Both the position numbers and the translations under genes were made by a program. Below the pieces are notes generated by a model that was not told the origin of the DNA, searched no databases, and was given only the letters and a program-made list of their open reading frames with translations. Shown here piece by piece: positions 62,406-64,000 of a stretch of 64,000 bases of DNA. The stretch comes from Trichopria drosophilae (Eukaryota > Arthropoda > Insecta > Hymenoptera > Diapriidae), in the NCBI GenBank assembly GCA_030407085.1, contig CM059582.1:89858501-89922500 (forward strand), read 5' to 3'. Positions within the stretch are counted from its first letter, which is position 1; each line of letters opens with the position of its first letter.

Positions 62406-64000
62406 ATGAAGTGTTTGGGACAGATTCCCGAGATTAATGCGAATATAAAGCTGGCATCGCGAGCAACGATTACCGCTCTTCACAAAATTATTTTCGAAGA
62501 AGCAGGAGATAGAGGAAATCGGCAAAGGACCCGTCAATACAAAGGATTCTTTTTTAGAGGAGACTCCGAGGAATATCGGAACAAAATGGAATACCTAACT
62601 TCTTTTTCGTTTGGCGATCTTGTTTCGGTTTGCAATTTATTGGGAATTGATCATGAAGGGTCAAAAGAATAAATGAAACAAAAGGTTATGCCGGCGCTAA
62701 TAAACATCGAAAGCGTAATTCCTAAATCAGACGATAAAGATAGCTAGGAAGATGACCGTGAAGATGAAGAAATAGACAGCAATCACGAACAAAGCGAAAG
62801 CGAACATGAAAGACAGAACGAATTAGGTGCTCATACAACACGTGAAGCGCAAATTCGTCACAAACAACAATTTGCGATGAATTATAAAGATGTTGAAGAC
62901 ATGATACGACCTTTTGATGGCAGTGGAGAATTTCCTATCGAACAATGGATATTGGAGTTTGAAGACGTGGCTACGTTATTCCATTGGGACGAACTGTACA
63001 AACTAGTTTTTGCAAAGCGATCGATGACGGGTCTAGCTAAAATGTTTGTGCAAAGCGAACGAAATATAAAAAATTGGAAACTCTTGAAGGCCGCTCTCAA
63101 AACGGAGTTTTCAAAAAATGTAACAAGCGCTGATTTACATAAGATGCTGGCAAAGAGAAATTTAAATAAAGGCGAAGGTGTCCATGAATACTTTCTGGCC
63201 ATGAAGGGACTCTCATCAAGAGGCAACATTGAACATGGCGCACTGATTCAATATGTTATTGATGGACTGCCCGAAAATGGAAACAAAGTGGTGCTTTATG
63301 GTGCAATAGACCTGCCAGATTTTAAAAGACAACTTCGAATATATGACGAGATGCAGAAAAAGGGTCAGTATAGAAAACAAGTCCAAGACGATGATTATTC
63401 AAACATGAAGAAGATGGATCAGCCCAGAAGAAGCGTGTCAACGAAGAAAAAAGAAGGTAATACACAAGCGGTGCGATGCTTCAATTGTGGTATGAAAGGA
63501 CACTTATCTAAAAATTGTATGCCTAAATCTTAAGGCGTAAAATGTTTTAAATGTAATAATTTCGGTCACATAGCGCCGGACTATAAAGTTGAAAAAATAG
63601 TGCCGAGTACCTCTAAAGTGAATAATATTTCATTAAAACAGACGGGAAAATTATTTAAAACTCTAATTATTAATGGAATAGAGGTAAACTGTTTTGTAGA
63701 TGCGGGTAGCGAGATATCTTTGATTAGACACGATGTTTACAATCAAATAGGTTCACCCGCGTTGCAACAATGTAAAGTTTCGTTAATAGGGTTTGGAAAG
63801 AACGAAGTAAAGACTTTTGGTAAATTTTCAACTCATGTAATTATCGATAACGACGAATATGAACTAAATCTTCTTGTTGTTCCAAACGACGTGATGACAA
63901 TGCCTATAATAAGTGGTAACGATATACTGGATCAAGCCGAGGTCACAGTAACTCAAAAACATGTAACATTAGCAAAAATTGCGAAAACGGTTTTCATAAC
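62406..64000 (+). pseudogene. Gypsy-3 gag-protease (partial, runs off window)
   Basis: A single frame stays open from the ATG at 62406 to the end except for three stops: TAA 62670, TAG 62745 and TAA 63531. There are no frameshifts. Domains are an N-terminal region (MKCLGQIPEI, FSFGDLVSVCNLLGI), an acidic linker, then a Gag capsid-like domain (62877-63400: FDGSGEFPIEQWILEFED, LNKGEGVHEYFLAMKGL). Zinc knuckles follow: CFNCGMKGHLSKNC, and CFKCNNFGHIAPDY with its last Cys changed to Tyr. The protease (NCFVDAGSEISLI, about 63690) has DAG where DTG or DSG is usual. RT and later domains lie beyond 64000. Confidence 0.8.

Noticed and set aside
1..64000. CRISPR array or other prokaryotic features
   Set aside because: No spaced identical short repeats. 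Introns, LTRs and LINEs show a eukaryotic sequence.

Overview
The window is eukaryotic and almost entirely transposable-element DNA. It looks like insect DNA and most likely hymenopteran. The grounds are an AT-rich background, short introns with GTAAGT donors, several arthropod-type retroelement families (Loa, BEL/Pao, Gypsy), and a TTAGG/TTGGG telomere-like motif. The species call is inference. There are no operons, CRISPR arrays or bacterial features. Most open reading frames are decayed element genes, and only three short stretches look like conventional genes.

Layout: 1-2160 is a diverged AT-rich higher-order repeat whose units carry tRNA-like heads. 2436-3199 (minus) is a broken LINE. 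3577-6380 is a decayed BEL/Pao element whose integrase runs in frame into a foreign LINE ORF1 (6381-7300). 7484-11937 is a Loa-type LINE cut off inside its RNase H domain. 12526-14654 is a broken cut-and-paste transposase, followed on the same strand by a spliced DUF4806 gene (14879-16893). About 17208-21670 is a second, longer Loa element with EN, RT, RNase H and a terminal CCHC motif.

23309-37738 is a Gypsy element on the minus strand (Gypsy-1), with two LTRs and a 4-bp target duplication (GAAC). It has lost its protease and RT core but has an extra ORF with a CCHC knuckle downstream of integrase. Its upstream LTR is split by a 2,380-bp element (35266-37645) whose ends are CACAGTG, the V(D)J recombination heptamer, flanked by a 5-bp CGGCG duplication. 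This is the signature of a Transib/RAG-type transposon. 38808-41150 is a 142-bp satellite split by a 1.2-kb foldback element. 42390-43801 is a giant hairpin element. 44173-54233 is a TIR element that hosts a second full Gypsy (Gypsy-2, 45636-54166, minus, TSD TTAC).

54395-54948 (minus) holds real-gene-like exons, including an apparent Elp6 N-terminus that breaks off at a telomere-like repeat. 55611-58556 is a broken LINE. From about 61495 to the end a third Gypsy (Gypsy-3, plus strand, tRNA-Pro-type PBS) begins and runs off the window.

The insertion order can be partly read. Satellite came before its foldback, the TIR element before Gypsy-2, and Gypsy-1 before the CACAGTG element. Gypsy-1 and Gypsy-2 share an unusual primer-binding site and poly-C tracts upstream of gag, so they form one lineage. 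All identifications are from reading the translations and repeats by eye; no database search was run.
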